Source of the DNA: Thermoanaerobaculia bacterium
GTDB lineage: Bacteria; Acidobacteriota; Thermoanaerobaculia; Multivoradales; Multivoraceae
Length of the DNA: 64,000 nucleotides
Direction: 5' to 3'
Assembly (NCBI GenBank): GCA_022822365.1
Contig: JAJEBV010000005.1
Location: 46,880-110,879, forward strand
Part shown: one piece after another, positions 39,905 to 48,147 of the stretch
Layout: every line of letters starts with the position of its first letter
Numbering within the stretch: the stretch's first letter is position 1
Program-made: the position numbers and the translations under genes
Notes under the pieces: model-generated
Databases searched by the model: none
What the model was told of the DNA's origin: nothing
Seen by the model: only the letters and a program-made list of their open reading frames with translations

Positions 39905-42900
39905 GCCAGACCGAACGACCGCCAGATGAAGTACATCGCCGGGAACACGAACAGAACCCCGAGGAAGACCGTCGCCAGGCCGCCCACCATCGGCGCGGCG
40001 ATCCGCTTCATCACGTCGGCGCCGGTGCCCGTCGACCCCAGGATCGGCACCAGGGCGACGAAGGTGGTCAGCACGGTCATCGTGATGGGGCGCACCCGCC
40101 GAACGGCGGCCTCCGTCACGGCCTCACGGAGATCGCGCAGGGTCTTCATCGTCCCGGCGCTCTTGCGGTCGTCGTAGACCAGATCGAGATAGAGGAGCAT
40201 CACCGCTCCTGTCTCGGCGGCAAGCCCCGCCAGGGCGATCATCCCGACCCAGACGGCGACGGACCAGTTGTAGTTGAGCTGATCCAGCAGCCAGACCGAG
40301 CCGACGAGCGAGAACGGCACCGCCGACACGATGAAGGCGGTCTTGATCACCGACCGCGTGCTCAGGTAGAGCAGCGCGAACGTCAGCACGAACGTGAGCG
40401 GAACGATGAGCAGGAAGCGCTCGCGCGCCCGCTCCATGTACTCGTACTGCCCCGACCAAAGGAGGGTGTAGCCCGCGGGCAGCGCCACCTTGTCGGCGAC
40501 CTCCTCGCGCGCCCGGCGGATCCAGCCGCCGATGTCGCTGCTCTCCAGGTCCACGTACACCCAGGCGTTCGGCCTGGCGTCCTCGGATTTGATGCCCGGT
40601 GGACCGTCCCGAAACTCGATCGTCGCGACCTGGCCGAGGGGCACCTGGGCGCCGTCCGGCGCCGTCACCAGGATCTGCTCCAGGGCCACCGGGTCGTCCC
40701 GCAGCTCCCGCGGATAGCGCAGGTTGATCGGGTACCGCTCCAGTCCCTCGACGGTCCAGGACACGTTCATGCCGCCGACCGCCGACTGGATCGTGTCTTG
40801 GATGTCGGCGATCCGCAGGCCGAAGCGGGCCGCCGCCTCCCGGTCGATGTCGAAGTCGAGGTAGGCGCCGCCCATGACCCGCTCGGCGTACGCCGAGAGC
40901 GTTCCCGGCAGCGGCCTGACGACCGCTTCGACCTGCTCCGCCAACCGCTCCAGCGTCTCCAGATCCGGACCGCCGAGCTTGATCCCGACGGGCGTCTTGA
41001 TGCCGGTGGACAGCATGTCGATCCGCGTCTTGATCGGCATCGTCCAGGAGTTCGTGACGCCGGGGAACTGCAGCGCACTGTCCAGTTCCGCGATCAGGCC
41101 GTCCGGGGTCAGACCCGGGCGCCACTCGTCCTGGTCCTTCAGCACGATCGTCGTCTCCAGCATCGACAGCGGCGCCGGATCCGTCGCCGTCTCCGCCCGG
41201 CCGACCTTGCCGAACACGGACTCGACCTCCGGGAAACTGCGGATGATCCGGTCCGTCTGCTGGACGATCTCCCGCGCCTTCCCGATCGACACGCCCGGCA
41301 ACGTCGTCGGCATGTAGAGCAGATCGCCCTCCCACAGCGGCGGCATGAACTCGGAGCCGATCCGCTTGAGCGGTACGACGCTCGTGCCCAGCACGGCGAT
41401 CACCAGGACGATGACGAGCCAGCGCAGCCTCACGGCCCCCGCCACCAGCGGGCGGTAGACGAAGCGCAGGAACCGGGTCAGTGGATTCCGCTCCTCGGAG
41501 AGGATGCGACCGCGGACGAGCCAGGACATCAGCACCGGCACGACGGTCACCGCCACCACCGCGGCCATCGCCATGGAGTACGTCTTCGTCAGCGCCAGCG
41601 GCTTGAACAGCCTCCCCTCCTGGGCCTCCAGCGTGAAGACCGGCAGGAAAGAAACGGTGATGACGAGCAGGCTGAAGAACAGCGTCGGACCGACTTCCTT
41701 CGCCGCGCACAGCACGACCTCGACGCGAGACTGCTTCCTGTCGTGCACGTGGTAGTGCCGGTGCACGTTCTCGACCATCACGATCGCGGCGTCGACGAGC
41801 ACGCCGATCGAGATCGCGATCCCGCCCAGCGACATGATGTTCGAACCGAGTCCCTGGGCCCGCATCACGACGAACGCGAGCAGCACCGAAACCGGAATCG
41901 CCAGAATCGGCACGAGCGCCGACCGGAAATGACACAGGAAGACGAGGCAGATCACCGCGACGACGATCGACTCCTCGAGCAGCGTGTCGGTCAGGGTGGC
42001 GATGGAGCGCTCGATCAGTCCGCTGCGGTCGTAGGCGACCGAGACTTCGACGTCGTCCGGCATCCCGGCGGACAGTTCGGCCAGACGTTCCTTGACCCGC
42101 TCGATCGTCGCCCGCGTGTCCGCGCCAGAGCGGACAACGACGATGCCGCCGACCGTCTCGCCCTCGCCGTTCCAGTCGGCCAGGCCGCGACGGATCTCCG
42201 GGCCGATCGTCACGTTCGCGACGTCCCGGAGCAGTACCGGTACCCCGCCGGGTCCTGACGCCAGGACGATCATCTCGAGGTCCCGCAGCTCCTGAACGTA
42301 GCCTCGCCCGCGCACCATGTACTCGCGCTCGGCGACCTCGATCAGTCGGCCTCCGACATCGGCGTTCGACTCCTGGATCGCCCGCCGCACGACCGGCAGC
42401 GACAGCCCGTAGGCGCGGAGCCTCACCGGATCCACCTCGACCTGGTACTGGCGCACGAAGCCGCCGATCGACGCGACTTCCGACACGCCGTCGACCGCCA
42501 GCAGGCCGTACTTCAGGTACCAGTCCTGGAGCGAGCGGAGATCGGCCAGGGACCTGGAATCCGAGTTCAGCACGTACATGAAGGCCCAGCCCACACCCGT
42601 GGCGTCCGGCCCGAGCTGCGGCGACACGCCTTCCGGCAACATGCCCTGGAGCCCCGCCACCGACTCGAGCACCCGGGAGCGCGCCCAGTAGAGGTCCGTG
42701 CCGTCCTCGAAGATGACGTAGACGAAGGAGAAGCCGAAGAACGAGTAGCCGCGGACGACCTTGGCGTACGGCACCGACAGCATCGTGGAGGTGATCGGGT
42801 AGGTCACCTGGTCCTCCACGACCTGAGGCGACTGGCCCGAGAACTCCGTGTAGAGGATGACCTGGACGTCGGAGAGATCGGGTATCGCGTCGATCCGGGT

Positions 42901-42999
42901 CGTCCGCACCGACCACACGCCGGCCGCGACCGCCACCACCAGGCCCCCCGCGACCAGCAACTGGTTGCGCAGGGACCACTCGATGATCCGGTCGAGCAC
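39865..42999 (-). CDS. cusA: CusA-type heavy-metal efflux RND pump
   Basis: A 1044-residue inner-membrane proton/metal antiporter. Twelve membrane helices and two large periplasmic domains are laid out as in CusA. The three Met ligands of the copper/silver path are retained: MPPLWEGDLLYM, APLSMLETTI and IDMLSTGIKTPVGIKL. Other landmarks are DAIPDLSDVQV and GGIAISIGVLVDAAIVMVEN in helix 4. It is the last gene of an operon with CusC, CusB and a small Cys-rich protein. Metal choice of Cu(I)/Ag(I) follows from the Met set. Confidence 0.95.
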   Translation of the reverse strand: MLDRIIEWSLRNQLLVAGGLVVAVAAGVWSVRTTRIDAIPDLSDVQVILYTEFSGQSPQVVEDQVTYPITSTMLSVPYAKVVRGYSFFGFSFVYVIFEDGTDLYWARSRVLESVAGLQGMLPEGVSPQLGPDATGVGWAFMYVLNSDSRSLADLRSLQDWYLKYGLLAVDGVSEVASIGGFVRQYQVEVDPVRLRAYGLSLPVVRRAIQESNADVGGRLIEVAEREYMVRGRGYVQELRDLEMIVLASGPGGVPVLLRDVANVTIGPEIRRGLADWNGEGETVGGIVVVRSGADTRATIERVKERLAELSAGMPDDVEVSVAYDRSGLIERSIATLTDTLLEESIVVAVICLVFLCHFRSALVPILAIPVSVLLAFVVMRAQGLGSNIMSLGGIAISIGVLVDAAIVMVENVHRHYHVHDRKQSRVEVVLCAAKEVGPTLFFSLLVITVSFLPVFTLEAQEGRLFKPLALTKTYSMAMAAVVAVTVVPVLMSWLVRGRILSEERNPLTRFLRFVYRPLVAGAVRLRWLVIVLVIAVLGTSVVPLKRIGSEFMPPLWEGDLLYMPTTLPGVSIGKAREIVQQTDRIIRSFPEVESVFGKVGRAETATDPAPLSMLETTIVLKDQDEWRPGLTPDGLIAELDSALQFPGVTNSWTMPIKTRIDMLSTGIKTPVGIKLGGPDLETLERLAEQVEAVVRPLPGTLSAYAERVMGGAYLDFDIDREAAARFGLRIADIQDTIQSAVGGMNVSWTVEGLERYPINLRYPRELRDDPVALEQILVTAPDGAQVPLGQVATIEFRDGPPGIKSEDARPNAWVYVDLESSDIGGWIRRAREEVADKVALPAGYTLLWSGQYEYMERARERFLLIVPLTFVLTFALLYLSTRSVIKTAFIVSAVPFSLVGSVWLLDQLNYNWSVAVWVGMIALAGLAAETGAVMLLYLDLVYDDRKSAGTMKTLRDLREAVTEAAVRRVRPITMTVLTTFVALVPILGSTGTGADVMKRIAAPMVGGLATVFLGVLFVFPAMYFIWRSFGLAQTGSTRDESSLR

Positions 43000-43003
43000 C
43001 GGG

Positions 43004-44500
43004 TCAGGCTCCGTGGTTGTGGTGGCCGTGGTGGGAATCGGTCCCCTCGTCCGGATCGGCCCCCTCGTCGGGATCGGTCACGGCGTGACCCTCGTGGTCC
43101 ATCTCGCCCATGTCGTGGCCTTCGTGAGCTCCCGCCGGCACCGCTGCCCCGCTCAGCATCGTCTGCACCGCCGCCCGCAGCTTGGACTCCGAGTCCAGCA
43201 GGAACTGGGACGAGGTCACGATCCGGTCGCCCGCGGCAAGGCCCGAGTGCACTTCCACGAGCCCTCCCTGCGCCTGACCCAGTTCGACTTCCCGCGGCTC
43301 GAAGCGTCCGTCTCCCAGCGCCAGGATGACGACGCTGCGGCGGCCGGTCCGCAGCACCGCCTCCGTCGGCACCGTGACCGCGTCCCGCACGAGCACCGGA
43401 TCGAAGACGACGGTGGCGAACATCCCCTTGCGCAGCCGGCCGTCCGGATTCGGTACCGCGATCTTGACCGTCAGCGTCCGGGTCTGCTCCGACAGCTCGG
43501 GTTCGATGAACTCGACGGTGCCGCGGATCGTCTCGCCGGGGAAGTACGTAAAGGTCACTTCCGCCTCCGCGCCGGGACGGATCCAGACCACCTGGTCCTC
43601 GAACACCTCGACCGACAGCCACAGCGAGGTGATGTCGGCGATGTGGTAGGCCTCCATGCCCGGCGTCACCGCCATGCCTTCCAGGCCCGGCATCCGCTTC
43701 ATGACCAGGCCGCCGGCCGGCGCGGTGACGGTCAGGGTGCGGAAGATCTCGCCGGTCTCCTCGAGGCGAGCGATCTGGGCCGGAGAGATGTCCCAGAACG
43801 CGAGCCGTGCCCTCGCGGCGTCGGCCAGGGCCTCGGCCCGCAGCCGTGCATCGTCCGGAGCATCGCGGAAGCGAGCGGCGTAGCGCATCGCCGACAGGAG
43901 CTCCTGCTCGGTCTGAACCAGTTCGGGGGAATAGACCTCGAACAGGCCGGCGCCCTCGGCCACCGGCTCGCCCACGTAGTTCACGTAGACCTTCTCCACC
44001 CAACCGTCGTACTTCGTCGTCACGGTGACCATCCGTTCCTGGTCGTACTCCAGGTAGCCGACCGTCCGGATTTCGTGGCGCAGGTCGCGACGGGTCACCG
44101 TCTCCGTGCGCACGTTCATGTTCTGGATCACGGCCGGGTCGATCGCCACCTTCGTGCCCGCGCCGAGAGCCCGTTCCGCCTCGTCTGCGTAGACAGGCAC
44201 GTAGTCCATCCCCATCTCGTCCTTCGCCGGAACGGGTGAGGTGATGGTCGGGTCCATCGGATTTCGGTAGAAGACGATCTCCCGTTTGCCGGTCGCGGAC
44301 GCAGCCTCCCCGTCCCCGCCGGCAGCAGTCATCGGCCCCGCGTGGTAGCCGACGGTGCGCTGCAGCCAGGAGTCGGCCGGGTGGACGTCCAGCGGATCGA
44401 AGAACAGGAGAAAGAAGGCAACGAAGCTCCCTGCGACCCACGCCGCGCCAAGCAGCCAGCTCCGAAGCGGCGCGCCGAATCCGTTCGCATTGCCCGTCAT
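43004..44500 (-). CDS. cusB: CusB-type periplasmic adaptor with His-rich tail
   Basis: A 498-residue membrane-fusion protein. After one N-terminal membrane helix comes a heavy-metal-binding segment (YRNPMDPTITSPVPAKDEMG, then MDYVP), as found in Cus/Czc adaptors. The barrel and lipoyl parts follow (EVYSPELVQTEQELL, ITSLWLSVEVFEDQVVWI, GMFATVVFDPVLVRDAV). The C-terminal 45 residues are a disordered His/Met/Asp-rich tail with nine His, a probable extra metal-binding site not usual in E. coli CusB. Starts at ATG overlapping the CusC stop; ends four bases before CusA. Confidence 0.92.
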   Translation of the reverse strand: MTGNANGFGAPLRSWLLGAAWVAGSFVAFFLLFFDPLDVHPADSWLQRTVGYHAGPMTAAGGDGEAASATGKREIVFYRNPMDPTITSPVPAKDEMGMDYVPVYADEAERALGAGTKVAIDPAVIQNMNVRTETVTRRDLRHEIRTVGYLEYDQERMVTVTTKYDGWVEKVYVNYVGEPVAEGAGLFEVYSPELVQTEQELLSAMRYAARFRDAPDDARLRAEALADAARARLAFWDISPAQIARLEETGEIFRTLTVTAPAGGLVMKRMPGLEGMAVTPGMEAYHIADITSLWLSVEVFEDQVVWIRPGAEAEVTFTYFPGETIRGTVEFIEPELSEQTRTLTVKIAVPNPDGRLRKGMFATVVFDPVLVRDAVTVPTEAVLRTGRRSVVILALGDGRFEPREVELGQAQGGLVEVHSGLAAGDRIVTSSQFLLDSESKLRAAVQTMLSGAAVPAGAHEGHDMGEMDHEGHAVTDPDEGADPDEGTDSHHGHHNHGA

Positions 44501-45879
44501 CGTTCCGTCCCTCCCCTCTCTCCGACCGCTCGCAGCGGTCTGCCGATCGCCCCTTCCAGCTCCGCGAGACCGATCAGGTAGTCCGCCCTCGCGCGGTCCG
44601 TCGCCGTCTGCGCCTCGAACAGGACGTGCTCGGCGTCGAACAGGTCGAGCGTGTTGAGCGAGCCGGCGATGTACCCCGCCTCCGCCGACTCCAGCGCCTC
44701 CTCCGCCTGCACGACGAGCAGGTCCTCCAGCAGCCGCAGCCGTCTCCAGGCCAGCGGCAGGCGCTGGGTCAGGTCGCCCACCTCACTCTCGATCGCGAGC
44801 TCGGCACCGCTCCGCTCATCCACCGCATGGGAGCGCAGCTCGAGCGCCTCCTGGACGGCCGCCGCCCGGCTGCGACGGCGCAGCGGCAGGGTGACGCCGC
44901 CGCGTACGCCGAACACGTCGTTGCCGTTGCCGGCCGGAGCCAGCAGGCGGGCGGCCTCGTCGTCGCGCGGGGTCACCAGCGTGTACGTGACGCCGACGTT
45001 GAAGTCGGGCTTGTCGGCCATCCGGGCCAGGCCCTCCAGCGTTTCGGCCCGGGCGAGTCCGGCCTCCGCCGCGCGCAACTCCGGCCGCGACGATCGCGCT
45101 AGAGCCGCGAGATCGCGGGGCCCCAGGGCGGCTTCCTCGATGGCCACCGGCAGGGAGCTTCTCGCCACCGGCGTGGCGGCCGGCCGGTCGCGCAGCGAGT
45201 TGAGCCGCGCGCGCAGGGCGGCTTCAGCGAGGTCCAGGTCGACCAGCGCCCGCTCGGCGCGCGTGATCTCCGCCTGCAGCTTGAGCACGGCCTGGGTCGA
45301 TCCGACCCCGGTGGCGTACCGGGCCTGGGCGACTTCCTCGTGCTGGATCAGATGCTCGAGGAAGGTCTCGGCCGTCGTCCTCGAACGGTCGAGGAACGCC
45401 AGCTCGTGGTAGAGCCGCCTGACTTCCGTGACCAGCCGCAGCCGTTGCGCCTGGACGCCGTGCTCCAGGGCGGCGGCCGCGTGAACCGCCGCTTCCTCCC
45501 GCAGGTCGAGCTTGGGCAGCCACGGCAGCTGCTGGCTGTAGCCGAGCATCAGCCGCTGCGGCCCGACCCGCGTTTCCGGCGGGGCGAGAAAGGCGGTCGC
45601 CTCGGCCGTCGGATCGGGCAGGGAGGCGACCTGCGGCGCTTTCTGCGCGGCGGCCCGCACGCGGGCAAGACCGGCCCGCAGGCCCGGATTCCGCGCCAGC
45701 GCCTCAAGGGCGAGCGCGCGCAGCGCGTCGTCCGCGATTCCCTGGGCGACCCGGTCGGCCGCCGCCCCCGCCGGTAACGCGCCCACCGCGTCAGGCTGGC
45801 CTGTCTCGGCCGTCGATGTACCCGCCCAGGCGACCGCCGACAGAACGGCCGCGAGCAGGCAAGGCGTATGTCGAACCAT
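44497..45879 (-). CDS. cusC: CusC/TolC-like outer-membrane efflux protein
   Basis: A 460-residue outer-membrane channel with a signal peptide (MVRHTPCLLAAVLS to TSTAE). Two helical halves follow, each with the heptad pattern of TolC proteins (LALEALARNPGLRAGLARV, VRRLYHELAFLDRSRTTAE, LAALARSSRPELRAAEAGLA and AEEALESAEAGYIAGSLNTL). The ATG at 45879 is chosen because GGAGGA precedes it by five bases; an upstream frame reaches 45939. It overlaps the CusB start by four bases. First structural gene of the pump, after the small Cys-rich protein. Confidence 0.9.
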   Translation of the reverse strand: MVRHTPCLLAAVLSAVAWAGTSTAETGQPDAVGALPAGAAADRVAQGIADDALRALALEALARNPGLRAGLARVRAAAQKAPQVASLPDPTAEATAFLAPPETRVGPQRLMLGYSQQLPWLPKLDLREEAAVHAAAALEHGVQAQRLRLVTEVRRLYHELAFLDRSRTTAETFLEHLIQHEEVAQARYATGVGSTQAVLKLQAEITRAERALVDLDLAEAALRARLNSLRDRPAATPVARSSLPVAIEEAALGPRDLAALARSSRPELRAAEAGLARAETLEGLARMADKPDFNVGVTYTLVTPRDDEAARLLAPAGNGNDVFGVRGGVTLPLRRRSRAAAVQEALELRSHAVDERSGAELAIESEVGDLTQRLPLAWRRLRLLEDLLVVQAEEALESAEAGYIAGSLNTLDLFDAEHVLFEAQTATDRARADYLIGLAELEGAIGRPLRAVGERGGTER

Positions 45880-45956
45880 CTGATTCCTCCGCAGAAACGT
45901 GCTTCCTGCGGCCGCCCGCTTCCGGGGCGACCGCTCCAACTCGCTTCAGCGGAGGA

Positions 45957-46322
45957 TCAGAGCAACAGGGCCGAGAACAGCCTGTAGCGCGGGACCGCGG
46001 GCGGCGGGTCCCCCTCGCAGGCGAGTACCGCGGCCTCGAGGCCGTCACCGCCGGGCGCTGCGAACAGGCTTCCGGCGAGAGCGGGCGGGTCGATGTCGCC
46101 GGCGGGTCCGGGGAGGACCCCGGCCGCGGTGGGATCGACGGAGTCGGCGCTGCAGCAGCCCGTCATCACCATCTCGGCGTGCCCGCAGGAGGCCGCCTCG
46201 TGCGCCGTCTCCATGACGCAGGGGTCCTCGGGCACGGCGAGCGCGGCGCACATTCCCGCGACCGGCGATGCCAGAACGGCAAGCGCCAGGAACGAACCTG
46301 CCAGCCGGAACGCGGTACGCAT
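45957..46322 (-). CDS. Small exported Cys/Met/His-rich protein heading the cus operon
   Basis: A 121-residue protein I do not recognise. A signal peptide (residues 1-23, MRTAFRLAGSFLALAVLASP) leads to a cluster of possible soft-metal ligands within 35 residues: MCAAL, PCVMETAHEA, SCGHAEMVMTGCCSAD. A Pro/Gly/Ala-rich stretch with one more Cys (LACEGD) completes it. It lies 77 bases upstream of CusC in the same direction and starts seven bases after a TACAAT. A periplasmic Cu(I)/Ag(I) chaperone or sensor is the natural inference from ligands and position; no family was matched. Confidence 0.7.
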   Translation of the reverse strand: MRTAFRLAGSFLALAVLASPVAGMCAALAVPEDPCVMETAHEAASCGHAEMVMTGCCSADSVDPTAAGVLPGPAGDIDPPALAGSLFAAPGGDGLEAAVLACEGDPPPAVPRYRLFSALLL

Positions 46323-46329
46323 TGCCACT

Positions 46330-46335
46330 ATTGTA
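46330..46335 (-). promoter_or_regulatory. TACAAT -10 box of the cus operon
   Basis: On the minus strand TACAAT is followed by AGTGGCA and the ATG of the Cys-rich protein, seven bases later and without a ribosome site. It suggests a leaderless start of the copper-efflux message. No convincing -35 or metal-regulator operator is seen. Confidence 0.45.
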
Positions 46336-46417
46336 CGCCTTTCTCCCGGTTCGGCCTGAGATACTCCGGCCATTCCCCAGAAACCACCGCACACCGTCCC
46401 CGATTCCGGAGGTCCCG

Positions 46418-47515
46418 ATGATCCCCTCTCAGAGCTTGATCCGCAACGCCCTGACACGCCGCAGCTTCCTGCAGACGACCGGCGCCGTGGCCGGCGCTCT
46501 GGCGCTGCCCGGCCTTGCACGCGGCGCCGAGGTGCGTCCGGCGCCGGGGATGCCGGCGCCCCGCTACGTGCAGACGAACGGGATCCGCATGGCCGTCTAC
46601 GAGCAGGGCTCCGGAGTCCCCGTCGTCCTCTGCCACGGCTTCCCGGAACTCGCCTTCTCCTGGCGTTTCCAGCTTCCCGCCCTGGCGGACGCGGGTTTCC
46701 GCGCCATCGCCCCCGATCAACGGGGCTACGGCCTGACCGACCGGCCGGACGACGTGACCGACTACAGCCTGAGGCACCTCTGCGACGACATGGCCGGCAT
46801 GCTCGACGCGCTCGAGATCGACAAGGCCGTCTTTGTCGGCCACGACTGGGGCGGCGGGGTCGTCTGGATGATGGCGCGGCTCCACCCGGACCGCTGTCTC
46901 GGCATCGTCGGTGTAAACACGCCGGGCGGGCGGCCTCCCGGCATGCCGCGCCCGCAGCCGACCGAGGAGCCGCTGATCGTCCGGTCCGAGAACTACTACA
47001 CGATCCAGTTCCAGGAGCCGGGCCGGGCCGAGAAGGTGCTCTCCGCCAACGTGCGCAAGACCTTCCAGATGATGCTGCGCCGCGGCTACATCTGGGATGT
47101 CGAAGCGTTCAAGGCGATGCCGGAGGACTCGCCGGAACGGCAGATGGACCTGCTCCGCATGCTCGACCGCGACGACTACCCCGGCGAGGTGTTTCTCTCG
47201 GAAGAGGCGCTGGACTACTTCACGGAAACCTTCGAGATCACCGGCTTCACCGGCGGCCTGAACTGGTACCGCATGGCGGGCCGACCGTTCCCCGGAATCG
47301 AGAACGCCAAGTGGGAGATCGAGGTGCCCTGCCTCTACATCGGCGCCGAGAACGACGTCATCCTGAGGCCCTCCTCCGCCGACGGCATGGAGGATTTCAT
47401 CGGCGATCTCGAAAAGTACACGGTCGCCGACTGCGGCCACTGGACGCAGCAGGAGAAGCCGGAAGAAACGAACCGGGTGCTGATCGACTGGTTGCGGCGG
47501 AAGATCGCCGCCTAG
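46418..47515 (+). CDS. Tat-exported epoxide-hydrolase-like alpha/beta hydrolase
   Basis: A 365-residue enzyme. The N-terminus has a Tat motif (RRSFLQTTGAVAGALALPGLA). The core is of the epoxide hydrolase type: HGFPELAFSWRFQLP (oxyanion), PDQRGYGLTDRP, and GHDWGGGVVW with Asp as nucleophile, then a cap and CGHWTQQEKPEE with the catalytic His. An Asp nucleophile and HGFPE favour epoxide hydrolase over haloalkane dehalogenase. The ATG at 46418 has CGGAGG six bases upstream. It is divergent from the cus operon. Confidence 0.88.
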   Translation: MIPSQSLIRNALTRRSFLQTTGAVAGALALPGLARGAEVRPAPGMPAPRYVQTNGIRMAVYEQGSGVPVVLCHGFPELAFSWRFQLPALADAGFRAIAPDQRGYGLTDRPDDVTDYSLRHLCDDMAGMLDALEIDKAVFVGHDWGGGVVWMMARLHPDRCLGIVGVNTPGGRPPGMPRPQPTEEPLIVRSENYYTIQFQEPGRAEKVLSANVRKTFQMMLRRGYIWDVEAFKAMPEDSPERQMDLLRMLDRDDYPGEVFLSEEALDYFTETFEITGFTGGLNWYRMAGRPFPGIENAKWEIEVPCLYIGAENDVILRPSSADGMEDFIGDLEKYTVADCGHWTQQEKPEETNRVLIDWLRRKIAA

Positions 47516-47526
47516 CCGGCCCGGCT
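47514..47526. terminator. Small hairpin between convergent genes
   Basis: AGCCG-gcc-CGGCT forms a five-base-pair stem that overlaps the stop of the epoxide-hydrolase-like gene and ends two bases before the lipocalin-like gene. No T-run. Confidence 0.25.
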
Positions 47527-47527
47527 C

Positions 47528-48064
47528 CTACTCGCTCATCCTCTTCCAGGTCAGCTTGACGACGCCGCCGTCGGCGCCGGCCGGGGGCTGGAGCGTCAGC
47601 GTCTCCTCCCCGAACTCCCCCTCCCCAAACGAGTACTGCCGCACGTAGTCGGAGCCGGCGCCACCGGGGTTCAGGCTCGCCCGCAGATGGTGGGTAACGG
47701 TCCCCGCCTCAGGATCCACCGTGTAGCCGCCGGAGTACGAGGTGTAGGACCGGTACGCCGCCACCATCTCCTCGGGCGTCGCCCGCTCGCCCGCGTACGG
47801 CTGGCGGTCGGCGCCCTGGATGACGACACCCATGTACCCCGGCGGGGCGTAGATGATGAAGCCGGTCGAGGTCTCGTTGCGCGACAGCTCCTCGCCGTCC
47901 CCCGAGTAGCGCACGATCGAGGCAAGTTCCCAGACGCCGTGGAAGCGAACGCCCGGATCGTCGGCGGCTGCGGCAGAGGCAACCGGCGACTCATCGGCGG
48001 CCGGAGCAGCGCAGCCTCCGAGCAGCAGGGCGACGCAGACGAGGGCAGAGTACGTTGAACGCAT
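47528..48064 (-). CDS. Lipocalin-like lipoprotein
   Basis: A 178-residue lipoprotein (lipobox LLGGC at Cys18). The mature part matches the lipocalin-like domain of PF13924: GVWELASIVRYSGDGEELSR, TGFIIYAPPGYMGVVIQ, AYRSYTSYSGGYTVDPEAGT, VTHHLRASLNPGG, and ETLTLQPPA. These small barrels bind hydrophobic ligands; function in bacteria is mostly unknown. It lies 83 bases after the sulfatase gene and could be the last member of the exporter/sulfatase run. Start ATG with GGAGGA upstream. Confidence 0.82.
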   Translation of the reverse strand: MRSTYSALVCVALLLGGCAAPAADESPVASAAAADDPGVRFHGVWELASIVRYSGDGEELSRNETSTGFIIYAPPGYMGVVIQGADRQPYAGERATPEEMVAAYRSYTSYSGGYTVDPEAGTVTHHLRASLNPGGAGSDYVRQYSFGEGEFGEETLTLQPPAGADGGVVKLTWKRMSE

Positions 48065-48147
48065 GGTCAGGATCCTCCAGGTCTTTCAGCATCCGTGTCC
48101 GGGAAGCATGCCGCCAGCAGGATCACCGCGCCGGCGAGACCCGCAGA

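Noticed and set aside
40124..42979. Second long minus-strand frame within cusA in another phase
   Set aside because: The CusA frame has full-length homology. The alternative is a shadow frame rich in Arg, Gly and Ala.
43019..43082. Short GC-rich repeats (GGTCCCCTCGTCCGGATCGG) suspected as a repeat array
   Set aside because: They are codons of the Asp/Pro/Gly-rich tail of CusB, only two imperfect units, and not a CRISPR or regulatory array.
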